Shown: positions 48,771 to 58,984, numbered from the stretch's first letter. The stretch is 64,000 bases of DNA from Yersinia similis (GCF_001053095.1 NZ_CGBP01000001.1:308681-372680), one strand, 5' to 3'. The notes: a model not told the origin generated them from the letters alone. A program made the numbers and translations.

Positions 48771-49562
48771 ATGCAGGCCGAAATTCTTCTTACTCTTAAA
48801 CTTCAACAGCGCCTGTTTGCCGATCCACGACGTATTGCGCTGTTAAAGCAAATTCAACATACCGGTTCCATCAGCCAGGGAGCCAAGCTCGCGGGGATCA
48901 GCTATAAAAGCGCCTGGGATGCCATAAATGAAATGAATACACTGTCCGAGGAAATACTGGTTGAACGGGCCACGGGCGGCAAAGGTGGAGGAGGCGCACA
49001 TCTGACCCGCTACGGTGAACGCTTAATCCAGCTTTATGATTTACTCGCTACCATCCAGCAAAAAGCCTTTGATACCCTGAAAGATGATTCACTGCCGCTG
49101 GACAGCTTGCTAGCGGCAATTTCCCGCTTTTCACTGCAAACCAGCGCTCGTAATCAATTTTTTGGCACCCTTATTGAACGCGACCACCTGCAGGTGCAGC
49201 AACATGTCAATATTCTGCTGTCAGACGGCAAAACTCGCTTAACGGCGGCGATCACCCAGCAAAGTGCCGATCGCCTGCAACTTTCAGCAGGTAAAGAAGT
49301 GCTGGCATTGATTAAAGCACCTTGGGTAAAACTGGTTACCGATCCAGCACTGGCAGGTGCGGCGGATAACGCATTGCAGGGAACGGTCGCCAGTATTGAG
49401 CCAGGCAATGATCATAGCGAAGTGATTGTCACCTTAACCGGTGGGGCCAGCCTGTGTTCAACCCAAAACAACAGCGAACTCCATGCACTGAATTTACGGG
49501 TTGGCAGGGCCGTGATTGCGCAATTCAATGCAGATCGGGTGATTATCGCCACGTTGTGTTGA
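48771..49562 (+). CDS. modE: Molybdate-dependent transcriptional regulator ModE
   Basis: A 263-residue dimeric regulator: N-terminal winged helix (GSISQGAKLAGISYKSAWDAI) and two C-terminal Mop domains (about 125-190 and 195-263: ARNQFFGTLIERD and NALQGTVASIEPG). With molybdate it represses modABC and activates moa and molybdoenzyme genes. CCGGAG upstream of the ATG. modF follows 109 bases later. Confidence 0.96.
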   Translation: MQAEILLTLKLQQRLFADPRRIALLKQIQHTGSISQGAKLAGISYKSAWDAINEMNTLSEEILVERATGGKGGGGAHLTRYGERLIQLYDLLATIQQKAFDTLKDDSLPLDSLLAAISRFSLQTSARNQFFGTLIERDHLQVQQHVNILLSDGKTRLTAAITQQSADRLQLSAGKEVLALIKAPWVKLVTDPALAGAADNALQGTVASIEPGNDHSEVIVTLTGGASLCSTQNNSELHALNLRVGRAVIAQFNADRVIIATLC

Positions 49563-49671
49563 ATAATTACTCCCAGTAATCACGGCTGGGTAATACATTT
49601 GTTCGTTGACATTTTTTATCTTTCCGCTTATCCCTAACGTCTTTACTGCGTTGCAAAATATAGGAAAGATG

Positions 49672-51162
49672 ATGTCTGAGTTGCAAATATCGCAAGGTTG
49701 TTTTCGCCTGAGTGACACACGGACACTCATCTTGCCAGCGCTACATATTCAGGCGGGTGACTGTTGGGCATTTGTCGGGGCCAATGGCAGTGGCAAATCT
49801 GCGTTAGCCAAAGCCCTGTCTGGAGAGCTGACCCTGCTGGAGGGCAACCGCCAAAGTCACTTCCGCCATGGTATGCGTTTATCATTCGAACAACTACAGC
49901 AACTGGTTAGTGAAGAGTGGCAACGTAATAATACCGACCTGCTCAGTGCAGATGAAGATGACACTGGCCGTACTACGGCCGAAATTATTCAGGAAGCAAC
50001 CCGTGACCCGCAGCGCTGTCAACAACTGGCAGCGCTATTTGGTATCAGCCACTTGCTCTCCCGCCGCTTCAAATACCTTTCCACGGGGGAAACCCGTAAA
50101 ACATTGCTATGTCAGGCACTGATGCCGCAACCGGACCTACTGATTCTGGATGAACCCTTTGATGGCCTGGATGTCGCGGCCCGTGCGCAGTTAGCCGAGA
50201 TGCTAGCCACACTTTCGGCCCAAGGCGTCACACTGGTATTGGTCCTCAACCGCTTTGATGATATCCCTGATTTTGTGCAGTACGTTGGCGTATTAGCTGA
50301 TTGCCACCTGACCCACATGGGGCCGCGCCAGCAGATTCTGTCGGAAGCTTTAATTGCCCAATTGGCACACAGTGAAAATCTGGATGGGCTATCCCTACCA
50401 GAAACTGAGGATCCGCAGCAACACATACGGATATCGAAAAATGAACCCTTGATCATACTGAATAACGGGGTGGTGAAATACAATGACCGCCCTATCCTGC
50501 ATAACCTGAGCTGGCAAGTGAACCCCGGTGAACACTGGCAGATTATCGGCCAGAATGGCGCGGGAAAATCCACCTTACTGAGTCTGATAACCGGCGACCA
50601 TCCCCAAGGGTACAGTAATGATTTAATGCTGTTTGGCCGCCGCCGTGGCAGTGGCGAAACCATCTGGGAGATCAAACGCCATATTGGTTATGTCAGTGGC
50701 AGCCTCCATCTGGACTACCGGGTTAGCACCAGTGTGCGTACCGTGATTTTATCCGGTTTTTTCGATTCGATTGGCCTTTATCAAGCAGCCTCCGATCGCC
50801 AACAACAATTAGCGGATCAATGGCTGGCTTTGCTGGGGTTTTCCACCACCGTCGCCAACCAACCCTTTCACAGCTTATCTTGGGGGCAACAGCGTCTGGT
50901 CTTGATCGCCAGGGCATTAGTTAAACACCCGGCACTCCTGATCCTGGATGAACCCTTACAAGGGCTGGATCCACTTAACCGTTTGTTAGTACGCCGTTTT
51001 ATTGATGTGATGATCGGTGAAGGAGAAACCCAATTATTGTTTGTTTCTCACCATGCCGAAGATGCGCCTCAGTGTATTACGCACCGCTTGACCTTTGTGC
51101 CATTTGGCGATATTTATCACTATCAACAAGATAAATTACCAAGCCAATCACAGGTAAAATAA
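49672..51162 (+). CDS. modF: ABC ATPase ModF (PhrA-like, two domains)
   Basis: About 496 residues with two ABC ATPase domains: first Walker A GANGSGKS, Walker B LLILDEPFDGLD; second Walker A GQNGAGKST, signature LSWGQ, Walker B LLILDEPLQGLD. It belongs to the mod regulon in E. coli but is not needed for molybdate uptake; no membrane partner is known. The start is one of two adjacent ATGs (49669, 49672) after AGGAAAG; the frame back to 49606 is not supported. A 34-base IR-free gap of 215 bases separates it from the CPBP gene. Confidence 0.93.
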   Translation: MSELQISQGCFRLSDTRTLILPALHIQAGDCWAFVGANGSGKSALAKALSGELTLLEGNRQSHFRHGMRLSFEQLQQLVSEEWQRNNTDLLSADEDDTGRTTAEIIQEATRDPQRCQQLAALFGISHLLSRRFKYLSTGETRKTLLCQALMPQPDLLILDEPFDGLDVAARAQLAEMLATLSAQGVTLVLVLNRFDDIPDFVQYVGVLADCHLTHMGPRQQILSEALIAQLAHSENLDGLSLPETEDPQQHIRISKNEPLIILNNGVVKYNDRPILHNLSWQVNPGEHWQIIGQNGAGKSTLLSLITGDHPQGYSNDLMLFGRRRGSGETIWEIKRHIGYVSGSLHLDYRVSTSVRTVILSGFFDSIGLYQAASDRQQQLADQWLALLGFSTTVANQPFHSLSWGQQRLVLIARALVKHPALLILDEPLQGLDPLNRLLVRRFIDVMIGEGETQLLFVSHHAEDAPQCITHRLTFVPFGDIYHYQQDKLPSQSQVK

Positions 51163-51377
51163 TAATTTTTCGCAGTTTTAACTAAGTATCACCCAATGCG
51201 GCCACAACTGACCCGACCTTTACTCTGGTGGCAGCATGTTATTATTCCTACCGTCAGCCACTCGTCAATGCTGGCGGTAGAGTACAAACCACCTGATTTA
51301 GCTAAAAAAATATATCAGACCAAACCGTTATTTAGGACTAAACCATCAATCAGGATGAAATAAAGAAGGGATTATTT

Positions 51378-52196
51378 ATGTGGGGTGTTCTTGCTACTTC
51401 GTTACTGTTTTTACCACTGAGCCAGGTGCTCTCCCTGTTATTTTTGGTTTCATCATTGGCAATGGCCTGTTATAGCGGCGTTCTCACCTTCCCTGCTACC
51501 GCGTTTTTACTTGCCATAATCATCCTCGTGCTGCTACTGCAAAAGTATCGTCAACGTAATGGCGTCGCCACTGGGTTGGAGTTGCTGCTTGTACTGGGCG
51601 TTATCGCGTTATTTCTGCACCTTGTTCCTGGTTTTCACAATCTGAAAGTACTGGATAAGGTCCGGACCGGGCCGCTCAGCGCCCCCTTCACCATGTATTA
51701 CAATCTGGATAAAGCGCTGGTGCCCTTTATCTTACTGGCCTGTCTGCCAACCCTGTTCAAGGTGAAAAAACACCCATCAGTCGGGCGCATGGGTTGGATT
51801 GTGCTGATACTCAGCATACCGGCCTTATTGCTGCTGGCAGTCGCACTCGGTGGCCTGAAAATTGAACTGCATACCCCGACCTGGATAGGCTCCTTTATTA
51901 TTGCCAATCTGTTTTTTGTTTGTCTGGCTGAAGAAGCCCTATTTCGTGGCTACTTACAACAACGCCTCGGTCAGTGGCTCGGTCCTTACCCTGCGTTGAT
52001 CATCACCGCATTACTCTTTGGCAGTGCCCATTTCGCTGGTGGCCCACTATTAATGTTATTCGCAGCACTGGCGGGCGTAATTTATGGCTTGGCATGGTTA
52101 TGGAGTGGCCGCCTGTGGATTGCCGTGGCCTTTCATTTCGCCCTGAATTTAATGCATTTACTGCTTTTCACCTATCCACTCTATTTACCCCACTGA
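51378..52196 (+). CDS. CPBP-family intramembrane metalloprotease
   Basis: A 272-residue protein with about eight membrane helices. The C-terminal CPBP (Abi/CAAX protease) domain has motif 1 EEALFRG (E-E-x-x-x-R), motif 2 FGSAHF and motif 3 HFALNLMH, the expected metal ligands. Substrate and function are unknown; relatives process prenylated proteins or act in immunity to peptides. GAAGGGA lies upstream of the ATG. E. coli has no gene at this point between modF and galE, so this is a lineage-specific gain here or a loss there. Confidence 0.88.
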   Translation: MWGVLATSLLFLPLSQVLSLLFLVSSLAMACYSGVLTFPATAFLLAIIILVLLLQKYRQRNGVATGLELLLVLGVIALFLHLVPGFHNLKVLDKVRTGPLSAPFTMYYNLDKALVPFILLACLPTLFKVKKHPSVGRMGWIVLILSIPALLLLAVALGGLKIELHTPTWIGSFIIANLFFVCLAEEALFRGYLQQRLGQWLGPYPALIITALLFGSAHFAGGPLLMLFAALAGVIYGLAWLWSGRLWIAVAFHFALNLMHLLLFTYPLYLPH

Positions 52197-52217
52197 ATGG
52201 AGAAAACTGATCACAAC

Positions 52218-52418
52218 CGCGATTAAATAATCGCCCAGACTGCTGACAAACCCCGATGACTCAATCTTGAACGGTGAGGATAGGCAGAGGAGTAAAGCGT
52301 CCGCGCCAAGGATGGCGCGGCTCGAGCCTACATGGATGTATTTACGGCGTCTTTACGATCTGCCTGTTCTCTCCGTCGCGGGCACTTTGTCAATAACCTC
52401 CGCGATTAAATAATCGCC
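52218..52418. repeat. YPAL element with 18-bp palindromic target duplication
   Basis: A 165-bp body in reverse orientation (52236-52400). It is flanked by exact 18-bp direct repeats CGCGATTAAATAATCGCC (52218-52235 and 52401-52418), each containing the palindrome GCGATTA-AA-TAATCGC. It lies 22 bases behind the CPBP protease gene. Confidence 0.92.
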
Positions 52419-52469
52419 CATTTTAATGAGGACCGTCATTAATGATGGCCATTAATAGCAGTCATCAAC

Positions 52470-52494
52470 GTCACCAATGGCTACCATTGGTGAC
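52470..52494. repeat. Strong hairpin between YPAL and gal operon
   Basis: GTCACCAATGG (52470-52480) and CCATTGGTGAC (52484-52494), 11 perfect base pairs with a 3-base loop. No T-run follows, so it is not a standard terminator. The rest of 52495-52720 holds no gene I can support. Confidence 0.7.
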
Positions 52495-52728
52495 TGACAT
52501 CAAGATAAATTGCCCTATCAACATAACCGTGCCCCATCAACCTATAGCAACAACTTATAGCAGCAACCTCGCCCGCCGCAAACAGGACATTCCGGCTACA
52601 TTGATGGATGAGAGCGCTACCACTTCAGCAATCTTTGTTATGACCATAATTTTTATCATTGTTTGTCTATGCTCACTGAATACTCTTGTATTTATGTATT
52701 CAGTGGGACTAAGCTAGTAAAAAATTGA

Positions 52729-52744
52729 GTGTAAACGATTCCAT
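52729..52744. promoter_or_regulatory. GalR/GalS operator of galETKM
   Basis: GTGTAAACGATTCCAT differs by one base from the E. coli external gal operator and fits GTGKAANCGNTTNCAC. It lies 78 bases upstream of the galE start codon. An internal operator within galE was not searched rigorously. Confidence 0.88.
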
Positions 52745-52821
52745 TATTGAGCGTAGATCACCTTTTTACCCATAATGGCGTGCTATCTTTATTGCATTGA
52801 ACTCATTAGAGGAGTCTTATT

Positions 52822-53838
52822 ATGTACGTTCTGGTAACAGGTGGTAGCGGTTACATTGGTAGTCATACCTGTGTGCAATTGATTGAGGCTGGCTACAAAC
52901 CCGTCATCCTCGACAACCTCTGCAACAGTAAATCCAGCGTATTAGCCCGGATACACAGTTTGACCGGCTATACGCCTGAACTTCATGCGGGTGATATCCG
53001 TGATCGCGCACTGCTCGATAGCATTTTTGCGGCTCATCCTATTCACGCCGTCATTCATTTTGCCGGTCTGAAAGCGGTTGGCGAATCCGTCAACCGGCCG
53101 CTCGAGTACTACAACAACAACGTGTTTGGCACCTTGGTGTTATTAGAAGCGATGCGGGCCGCACAGGTTAAGAACCTGATTTTCAGCTCCTCTGCCACTG
53201 TTTATGGCGATCAGCCACAGATTCCCTATGTAGAAAGCTTCCCGACCGGCTCACCGTCCAGCCCCTATGGCCGCAGTAAATTGATGGTTGAGCAAATTCT
53301 GCAAGATGTGCAACTGGCTGATCCACAGTGGAATATGACAATTTTGCGCTATTTCAACCCCGTCGGCGCGCACCCATCGGGTTTGATGGGCGAAGATCCG
53401 CAAGGTATCCCGAATAATTTAATGCCGTTTATTGCCCAAGTCGCCGTTGGCCGCCGTGAATCACTGGCCATCTTTGGCAATGACTACCCAACCCCTGATG
53501 GTACTGGCGTCCGTGACTATATCCATGTGGTTGATCTGGCTGACGGCCATGTCGCCGCGATGAAAACCTTACACGGTAAACCCGGCGTGCATATCTTCAA
53601 TCTCGGGGCTGGCGTCGGCCACAGTGTGTTGCAAGTGGTGGCTGCATTCAGTAAAGCCTGTGGTAAACCACTGGCCTACCATTTTGCCCCGCGCCGTGAA
53701 GGGGATCTCCCCGCCTACTGGGCTGACGCAACTAAAGCGGCTGAACAACTAGGCTGGCGAGTCAGCCGCTCACTTGATGAGATGGCGGCAGATACTTGGT
53801 ACTGGCAATCAAAAAATCCTCAAGGCTACCCCGATTAA
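52822..53838 (+). CDS. galE: UDP-glucose 4-epimerase
   Basis: An SDR enzyme (338 residues) that interconverts UDP-galactose and UDP-glucose. NAD motif TGGSGYIGSH (7-16), catalytic pair in SSSATVYGD and YGRSKLMVE. AGGAG precedes the ATG. First gene of galETKM; in yersiniae the product also serves LPS precursor supply. Confidence 0.97.
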   Translation: MYVLVTGGSGYIGSHTCVQLIEAGYKPVILDNLCNSKSSVLARIHSLTGYTPELHAGDIRDRALLDSIFAAHPIHAVIHFAGLKAVGESVNRPLEYYNNNVFGTLVLLEAMRAAQVKNLIFSSSATVYGDQPQIPYVESFPTGSPSSPYGRSKLMVEQILQDVQLADPQWNMTILRYFNPVGAHPSGLMGEDPQGIPNNLMPFIAQVAVGRRESLAIFGNDYPTPDGTGVRDYIHVVDLADGHVAAMKTLHGKPGVHIFNLGAGVGHSVLQVVAAFSKACGKPLAYHFAPRREGDLPAYWADATKAAEQLGWRVSRSLDEMAADTWYWQSKNPQGYPD

Positions 53839-53847
53839 GGCGCTTTT

Positions 53848-54900
53848 ATGACTCATTTTAACTCTGTGGATCATCCGCATCGTAGATATAACCCATTGAA
53901 AGACCAGTGGGTATTGGTATCGCCTCATCGGGCCAAACGCCCATGGCAAGGCCAACAAGAAACGCCAGCAACCGCGAATTTACCGGCTCATGATCCCGAT
54001 TGCTTCTTGTGTCCCGGCAATACCCGAGTAACCAGTGATGTGAATCCTGATTACTCATCAACTTATGTCTTTACCAATGACTTTGCCGCGCTGATGCCCG
54101 ATACCCCAGATGCGCCGCCAAGTCACGATCCGCTGATGCGTAGTCAAAGCGCACGCGGCACCAGTAGAGTAATTTGCTTCTCTCCTGATCACAGCAAAAC
54201 CCTGCCGCAACTGACACTGCCCGCGCTGGAACAGGTCGTTCAGACTTGGCAGCAGCAGAGCGCCGAGTTGGGCAAAATATACCCATGGGTACAAGTATTT
54301 GAAAATAAAGGGGCGGCGATGGGCTGCTCTAATCCCCATCCGCATGGGCAAATTTGGGCCAACAGTTTCCTGCCGAATGAAGCAGAACAGGAAGACCGTT
54401 TGCAGCAACAGTATTTTCAGCAACATCAATCTCCCATGCTGCTGGATTATGTCGAGCGGGAACGCCGCGACGGTCAACGGACCGTGGTTGAAACAGAACA
54501 TTGGCTAGCGGTAGTGCCTTACTGGGCAGCCTGGCCATTTGAAACCCTGTTACTGCCCAAAGCCGCAGTATTGCGTCTGGAAGACCTTTCGGCAGAGCAA
54601 CGCCGTGATTTAGCCATTGCCTTGAAAAAACTGACCAGCCGTTATGACAATTTATTCTCATGCTCTTTCCCTTACTCCATGGGATGGCATGGCGCGCCTT
54701 ATAACACGAATGACAATACGCATTGGCAATTACATGCGCATTTTTATCCCCCTCTGCTGCGTTCAGCGTCAGTACGTAAGTTTATGGTGGGCTATGAACT
54801 GCTGGCCGAAACCCAGCGAGACCTTACAGCAGAGCAGGCGGCAGCACTCCTGCGGGCGGTAAGTGATGTTCACTATAAAGAGGCCGGAGCCAAATCATGA
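53848..54900 (+). CDS. galT: Galactose-1-phosphate uridylyltransferase
   Basis: 350 residues. Catalytic histidine motif [11 protein letters not shown], zinc ligands in CFLCPGN and downstream His. The Leloir pathway step that transfers UMP to galactose-1-phosphate. Starts 9 bases after galE; its stop overlaps the galK start (ATGA). Confidence 0.96.
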   Translation: MTHFNSVDHPHRRYNPLKDQWVLVSPHRAKRPWQGQQETPATANLPAHDPDCFLCPGNTRVTSDVNPDYSSTYVFTNDFAALMPDTPDAPPSHDPLMRSQSARGTSRVICFSPDHSKTLPQLTLPALEQVVQTWQQQSAELGKIYPWVQVFENKGAAMGCSNPHPHGQIWANSFLPNEAEQEDRLQQQYFQQHQSPMLLDYVERERRDGQRTVVETEHWLAVVPYWAAWPFETLLLPKAAVLRLEDLSAEQRRDLAIALKKLTSRYDNLFSCSFPYSMGWHGAPYNTNDNTHWQLHAHFYPPLLRSASVRKFMVGYELLAETQRDLTAEQAAALLRAVSDVHYKEAGAKS

Positions 54901-56048
54901 GTTTAAAACAACATACCCAGACTATTTTCCGCCAACAGTTTGACCGCGAGTCTGACATCACCATTAAAGCGCCAGGCCGCGTCAACCTGATTGGCGAACA
55001 TACCGACTATAACGATGGCTTTGTTCTGCCCTGCGCCATTAATTATGAAACTGTGATCAGTTGTGGCAAACGCGATGATCGCCAGATTCGTGTTATTGCC
55101 GCCGACTATGAAAACCAACAGGATATATTCTCTCTTGATGCACCGATTGTCCCGCATCCTGAATATCGCTGGGCCGACTACGTGCGTGGTGTGGTGAAAC
55201 ATCTACAAATGCGCAACGCTGATTTTGGTGGGGCCGATCTGGTTATCTGTGGCAATGTCCCGCAAGGCGCTGGCCTCAGCTCCTCTGCATCGTTGGAAGT
55301 TGCTGTGGGCCAAGCCCTGCAATCACTCTATCAGCTCCCTCTTAGCGGTGTAGAGCTGGCGCTGAATGGGCAAGAGGCAGAAAACCAATTTGTCGGCTGT
55401 AACTGCGGCATTATGGATCAGCTAATCTCAGCATTGGGTAAAAAAGACCATGCGCTGCTGATCGATTGTCGGACCTTGGAAACCCGCGCCGTGCCAATGC
55501 CGGAAAACGTGGCCGTCGTTATTATCAACTCAAACATTCAGCGTGGCCTGGTTGACAGCGAATACAATACTCGCCGCCAACAGTGTGAAGCTGCCGCCCG
55601 TTTCTTTGGCGTCAAAGCATTACGTGATGTCGAACCGAGCCTCTTCTTCTCAATACAAGACGAGCTAGATCCGGTAGTCGCCAAACGCGCTCGCCATGTG
55701 ATCAGCGAGAATGCACGCACGCTGGCAGCCGCAGACGCCTTGGCTGCCGGAAACTTGAAATTGATGGGGCAATTGATGCAAGAGTCTCATATTTCTATGC
55801 GTGATGATTTTGAGATCACGGTTCCACCAATAGATAGACTTGTCGAGATTGTGAAATCAGTGATTGGCGATCAAGGCGGGGTGCGCATGACTGGCGGCGG
55901 TTTTGGCGGCTGTATTGTCGCGTTAATGCCACTTGAATTAGTCGAGCAGGTTCGCACCACCGTTGCGCAGGAATACCCGGCGCACAGCGGCGGCAAGAAA
56001 GAGACTTTTTATGTCTGTCAGGCTTCACAAGGAGCGGGTTTATGCTGA
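54897..56048 (+). CDS. galK: Galactokinase
   Basis: A GHMP kinase (383 residues): [16 protein letters not shown] substrate motif, ATP loop [16 protein letters not shown] and [11 protein letters not shown] at the C-terminus. Phosphorylates galactose at C1. Overlaps galT by 4 bases and galM by 7 bases, so the operon is tightly coupled. Confidence 0.97.
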   Translation: MSLKQHTQTIFRQQFDRESDITIKAPGRVNLIGEHTDYNDGFVLPCAINYETVISCGKRDDRQIRVIAADYENQQDIFSLDAPIVPHPEYRWADYVRGVVKHLQMRNADFGGADLVICGNVPQGAGLSSSASLEVAVGQALQSLYQLPLSGVELALNGQEAENQFVGCNCGIMDQLISALGKKDHALLIDCRTLETRAVPMPENVAVVIINSNIQRGLVDSEYNTRRQQCEAAARFFGVKALRDVEPSLFFSIQDELDPVVAKRARHVISENARTLAAADALAAGNLKLMGQLMQESHISMRDDFEITVPPIDRLVEIVKSVIGDQGGVRMTGGGFGGCIVALMPLELVEQVRTTVAQEYPAHSGGKKETFYVCQASQGAGLC

Positions 56049-57112
56049 AAAACGGCGCTGTATCACCAAGCAGTATTGACCCGTTAGCACCGGATGTTCA
56101 CCCCTTTGAACTCACTCAATTGCAGAATAAAGCCGGTATGAGCGTCACCTTTATGGATTGGGGCGCAACCTGGCTATCGGCCATATTACCGCTGAAAAAT
56201 GGCGAACAACGTGAGTTGCTGCTGGGCTGCCCGACACCGGCTGATTACCTGAATCAAGCCGCTTATCTCGGGGCAACGGTTGGCCGTTATGCCAACCGAA
56301 TAGCTAATGCGCAAATCACATTGGATGGCGAAACAATCCAGTTGGTCCCGAGCCAAGGCCCTAACCAATTACACGGTGGCCCGGAAGGTTTCCATGCCCG
56401 GCGTTGGCAGAAAGTGACACAGGATGACCACCAGGTTACCTATAAACTTGATTCACCAGATGGCGATCAAGGCTTCCCTGGCAATCTGACTGTTGAAGTA
56501 CAGTACCTGCTAACCGAAGATAATCGGTTGGAAATTCATTATCAGGCACATGTAGATAAAACCTGCCCGGTTAACCTGACCAATCATGCCTATTTCAACC
56601 TTGATGGCGAAGGGCATGATGCCCGTTCACATCGGTTGCAACTGTTTGCGGACCGTTACCTGCCTGTCGACAGTACAGGCATACCAACCGGAGAACTCGC
56701 TGATGTCGAGAATACCGGTATGGATTTTCGCCAACCCAAAACATTGGCGCAGGATTTTCTACAAGACCGCTGCCAGCAACAGGTTAAAGGCTATGACCAC
56801 GCTTATTTGCTGCACCGTACCTGTGGGGCCTTAGACTCTCCGGCTGCACACTTGTGGTCATCCGATAATCAGGTGCAAATGAGTATGTTCACCTCCGCGC
56901 CTGCGCTGCAGCTATACAGCGGAAATTACCTTGCTGGCACACCAGCACGCAACGGCGGCACCTATGCCAGCTATGCTGGTGTGGCACTGGAAAGTGAATT
57001 TTTGCCCGATAGCCCTAACCACCCCGAATGGCCACAACCTGATTGTTGGCTAAAACCAGGGAAGACCTATCGCTCAACGACGGTTTATCACTTTATAGCG
57101 CTGTCTTTATAA
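56042..57112 (+). CDS. galM: Aldose 1-epimerase (mutarotase)
   Basis: A 356-residue beta-sandwich enzyme that interconverts alpha and beta galactose. Active-site blocks: [11 protein letters not shown] (His/Arg region), [25 protein letters not shown] (catalytic His), and the C-terminal Glu in [14 protein letters not shown]. Last gene of the gal operon. A 29-bp palindrome and a GC-rich hairpin follow. Confidence 0.95.
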   Translation: MLKNGAVSPSSIDPLAPDVHPFELTQLQNKAGMSVTFMDWGATWLSAILPLKNGEQRELLLGCPTPADYLNQAAYLGATVGRYANRIANAQITLDGETIQLVPSQGPNQLHGGPEGFHARRWQKVTQDDHQVTYKLDSPDGDQGFPGNLTVEVQYLLTEDNRLEIHYQAHVDKTCPVNLTNHAYFNLDGEGHDARSHRLQLFADRYLPVDSTGIPTGELADVENTGMDFRQPKTLAQDFLQDRCQQQVKGYDHAYLLHRTCGALDSPAAHLWSSDNQVQMSMFTSAPALQLYSGNYLAGTPARNGGTYASYAGVALESEFLPDSPNHPEWPQPDCWLKPGKTYRSTTVYHFIALSL

Positions 57113-57121
57113 ATGATGACG

Positions 57122-57190
57122 TTATGAATGATGTAATACATCATTCATAACGGCCACCCGGTTCTCACTTCGGTAGTGGCCGTTAACTTT
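57122..57190 (+). terminator. Two overlapping hairpins behind galM
   Basis: First, a perfect palindrome with 14-base arms around one A (57122-57150; arms TTATGAATGATGTA and TACATCATTCATAA). Second, arms AACGGCCAC (57149-57157) and GTGGCCGTT (57176-57184), followed by AACTTTCT. The two share bases 57149-57150, so they compete. The pair is the likely end of the gal transcript. Confidence 0.7.
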
Positions 57191-57368
57191 CTAATATCGT
57201 GCTCATTAATCTTCTAAGATATAACTGAATTCTTGCCTAAAACTACCCTTATTCACTGCTGCCGACTACGCTTAACTGCATCTGTCAGGCGGCCGTACTG
57301 ACGTTCTGACCTCCTTTCAGACCCTGACATTGCTTACTAAAACCTCATGGCTATAAAAAGGAACTCCT

Positions 57369-57704
57369 ATGCGTCTATTCCCCCTATGGTTGTTATCGGC
57401 TGGGTTATTGCTGAGTGCCAATGTGATGGCCACAGCTCCCCCGAAAATGCCCTCACCAGCCCAAGCGGCGCAGCAGAAAAAGATGACCGATTGTAATCAG
57501 CAAGCCAGCACTCAATCACTCAAGGGTGATGAGCGGAAAAAATTTATGAGCCAATGTCTGAAAGCACAGGCGGCACCTGATGGGAAAGCCCTAACACCTC
57601 AGCAACAGAAAATGAAAAGTTGTAATGCCGATGCAGCCCAAAAAATGCTAAAAGGTGATGAACGCAAGACCTTTATGAGCACTTGCCTAAAGAAAGCGGC
57701 CTAA
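57369..57704 (+). CDS. PsiF-family periplasmic protein
   Basis: A 111-residue secreted protein: signal peptide 1-21 (cleavage after VMA) and two PsiF repeats (MTDCNQQASTQSLKGDERKKF cut: key residues C-N-x-x-A and L-K-G-D-E-R-K-x-F-M-S; the second copy starts MKSCNADAAQKMLKGDERK). psiF of E. coli is phosphate-starvation inducible; its function is unknown. AAAGGA lies 6 bases before the ATG. No convincing Pho box was seen upstream. It stands alone between galM and gpmA, not next to phoA as in E. coli. Confidence 0.85.
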   Translation: MRLFPLWLLSAGLLLSANVMATAPPKMPSPAQAAQQKKMTDCNQQASTQSLKGDERKKFMSQCLKAQAAPDGKALTPQQQKMKSCNADAAQKMLKGDERKTFMSTCLKKAA

Positions 57705-57867
57705 CCCATTTCGAGGCGGGGACCTGTTGATATGGGGTATTTAATGCCCCATATATTGGTAAGTTGCCTATTTTGCAGAATCGATTCGGCTGTTGGTCTT
57801 ACGTTAAAGTAAAAAATTGGCTATGGTTAAACACAATCGATTGCTGTTCGCAGTGATCACGCAATAT

Positions 57868-57886
57868 AATGATAATAGTTATCATT
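57868..57886. promoter_or_regulatory. Fur box upstream of gpmA
   Basis: AATGATAATAGTTATCATT is a 19-bp site with perfect AATGATAA / TTATCATT arms, close to the Fur consensus. gpmA is a described Fur target in E. coli. It lies 166 bases upstream of the start codon, because an ERIC is inserted between. Confidence 0.82.
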
Positions 57887-57897
57887 GAATGTGTATT

Positions 57898-58025
57898 TAT
57901 ACTCCAAATAATTCGAGTTGCAGGAAGGCGGCAAGCGAGAGAGTTCCAATCAGCTTACTTGTAGTAAGTGATTCGGGTGATTGCGCGCAACCAACGCACA
58001 TACAGCTTGAAATATGACGGGTATA
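57898..58025 (+). repeat. ERIC element in the gpmA leader
   Basis: A full-length copy of 128 bases from TATACTCCAAATAATTCG to ATGACGGGTATA, with the conserved core TTACTTGTAGTAAGTGATTCGG. It lies between the Fur box and the gpmA ribosome site and would be transcribed as a long hairpin in the mRNA. Confidence 0.9.
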
Positions 58026-58051
58026 TATCAAACTTAATTGGAGTCAACGTT

Positions 58052-58804
58052 ATGGCAGTAACTAAGCTAGTTTTGGTACGACACGGCGAAAGTCAATGGA
58101 ACAACGAAAACCGTTTCACCGGTTGGTATGATGTTGATCTGTCTGAAAAAGGCCGTTCTGAAGCAAAGGCAGCGGGTAAGCTGTTAAAAGATGAAGGCTT
58201 CACTTTTGATTTCGCCTACACCTCAGTATTAAAACGCGCTATCCACACCTTGTGGAACATCTTGGATGAATTAGATCAGGCATGGCTGCCAACAGAAAAA
58301 ACCTGGAAGCTTAACGAGCGTCACTACGGCGCACTGCAAGGCCTGAATAAATCTGAAACTGCTGAAAAATACGGCGATGAGCAGGTTAAGCAATGGCGTC
58401 GTGGCTTTGCCATCACCCCACCAGCACTGGAGAAAAGCGATGAGCGTTTCCCAGGCCATGACCCACGTTATGCAAAATTGACCGATGCTGAGCTGCCAAC
58501 CACAGAAAGCTTGGCGCTGACTATTGAACGCGTGATTCCCTACTGGAATGAGGTTATCAAACCACGTATTGCCAGCGGTGAACGCGTGATTATTGCGGCT
58601 CACGGTAACTCTTTACGTGCATTGGTAAAATATCTGGATGATCTGGGCGAAGACGAAATTCTTGAGCTGAACATCCCAACTGGCGTGCCATTGGTGTATG
58701 AGTTTGATGAAAACTTCAAACCTATCAAACACTACTATCTGGGTAACGCTGATGAAATCGCCGCTAAAGCTGCAGCGGTTGCTAACCAGGGTAAAGCGAA
58801 GTAA
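58052..58804 (+). CDS. gpmA: Phosphoglycerate mutase, 2,3-bisphosphoglycerate-dependent
   Basis: A glycolytic enzyme of 250 residues. Phospho-histidine in [10 protein letters not shown] (His at residue 11), second catalytic region [21 protein letters not shown] and [10 protein letters not shown]. The start is the ATG at 58052 ([12 protein letters not shown]) with TTGGAG upstream; the frame extending into the ERIC is not used. Single gene with a strong terminator. Confidence 0.97.
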   Translation: MAVTKLVLVRHGESQWNNENRFTGWYDVDLSEKGRSEAKAAGKLLKDEGFTFDFAYTSVLKRAIHTLWNILDELDQAWLPTEKTWKLNERHYGALQGLNKSETAEKYGDEQVKQWRRGFAITPPALEKSDERFPGHDPRYAKLTDAELPTTESLALTIERVIPYWNEVIKPRIASGERVIIAAHGNSLRALVKYLDDLGEDEILELNIPTGVPLVYEFDENFKPIKHYYLGNADEIAAKAAAVANQGKAK

Positions 58805-58824
58805 TTAGCCCTGATTAACACAGT

Positions 58825-58862
58825 AAAAAACCCCGTACATGAATAATGTCGGGGTTTTTTAT
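58825..58862 (+). terminator. Rho-independent terminator of gpmA
   Basis: AAAAAACCCCG...ACAT pairs with ATGT-CGGGGTTTTTT (one bulged T), followed by a T-run. It lies between convergent gpmA and aroG and may work in both directions. A 17-base direct repeat (TGTACGTGAAGATAACG at 58913 and 58933) follows. Confidence 0.9.
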
Positions 58863-58984
58863 TGACGGCTATGTGAATGCAGTCAGCACTCCGTTACCAA
58901 AGCGTACTCTTCTGTACGTGAAGATAACGAGTTGTACGTGAAGATAACGCACCTGCCCAAACTCAAAATAGCAAGCGCGTTAGC

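Noticed and set aside
52442..52717. 91-codon frame upstream of galE
   Set aside because: It begins next to the YPAL duplication, contains the 11-bp hairpin and runs to about 10 bases before the gal operator; there is no clear ribosome site and no recognisable family, although the C-terminus is hydrophobic.
57285..57340. Possible Pho box upstream of the psiF-like gene
   Set aside because: CTGTCAG is present, but the second CTGTCA-like repeat is not at the 11-base spacing.
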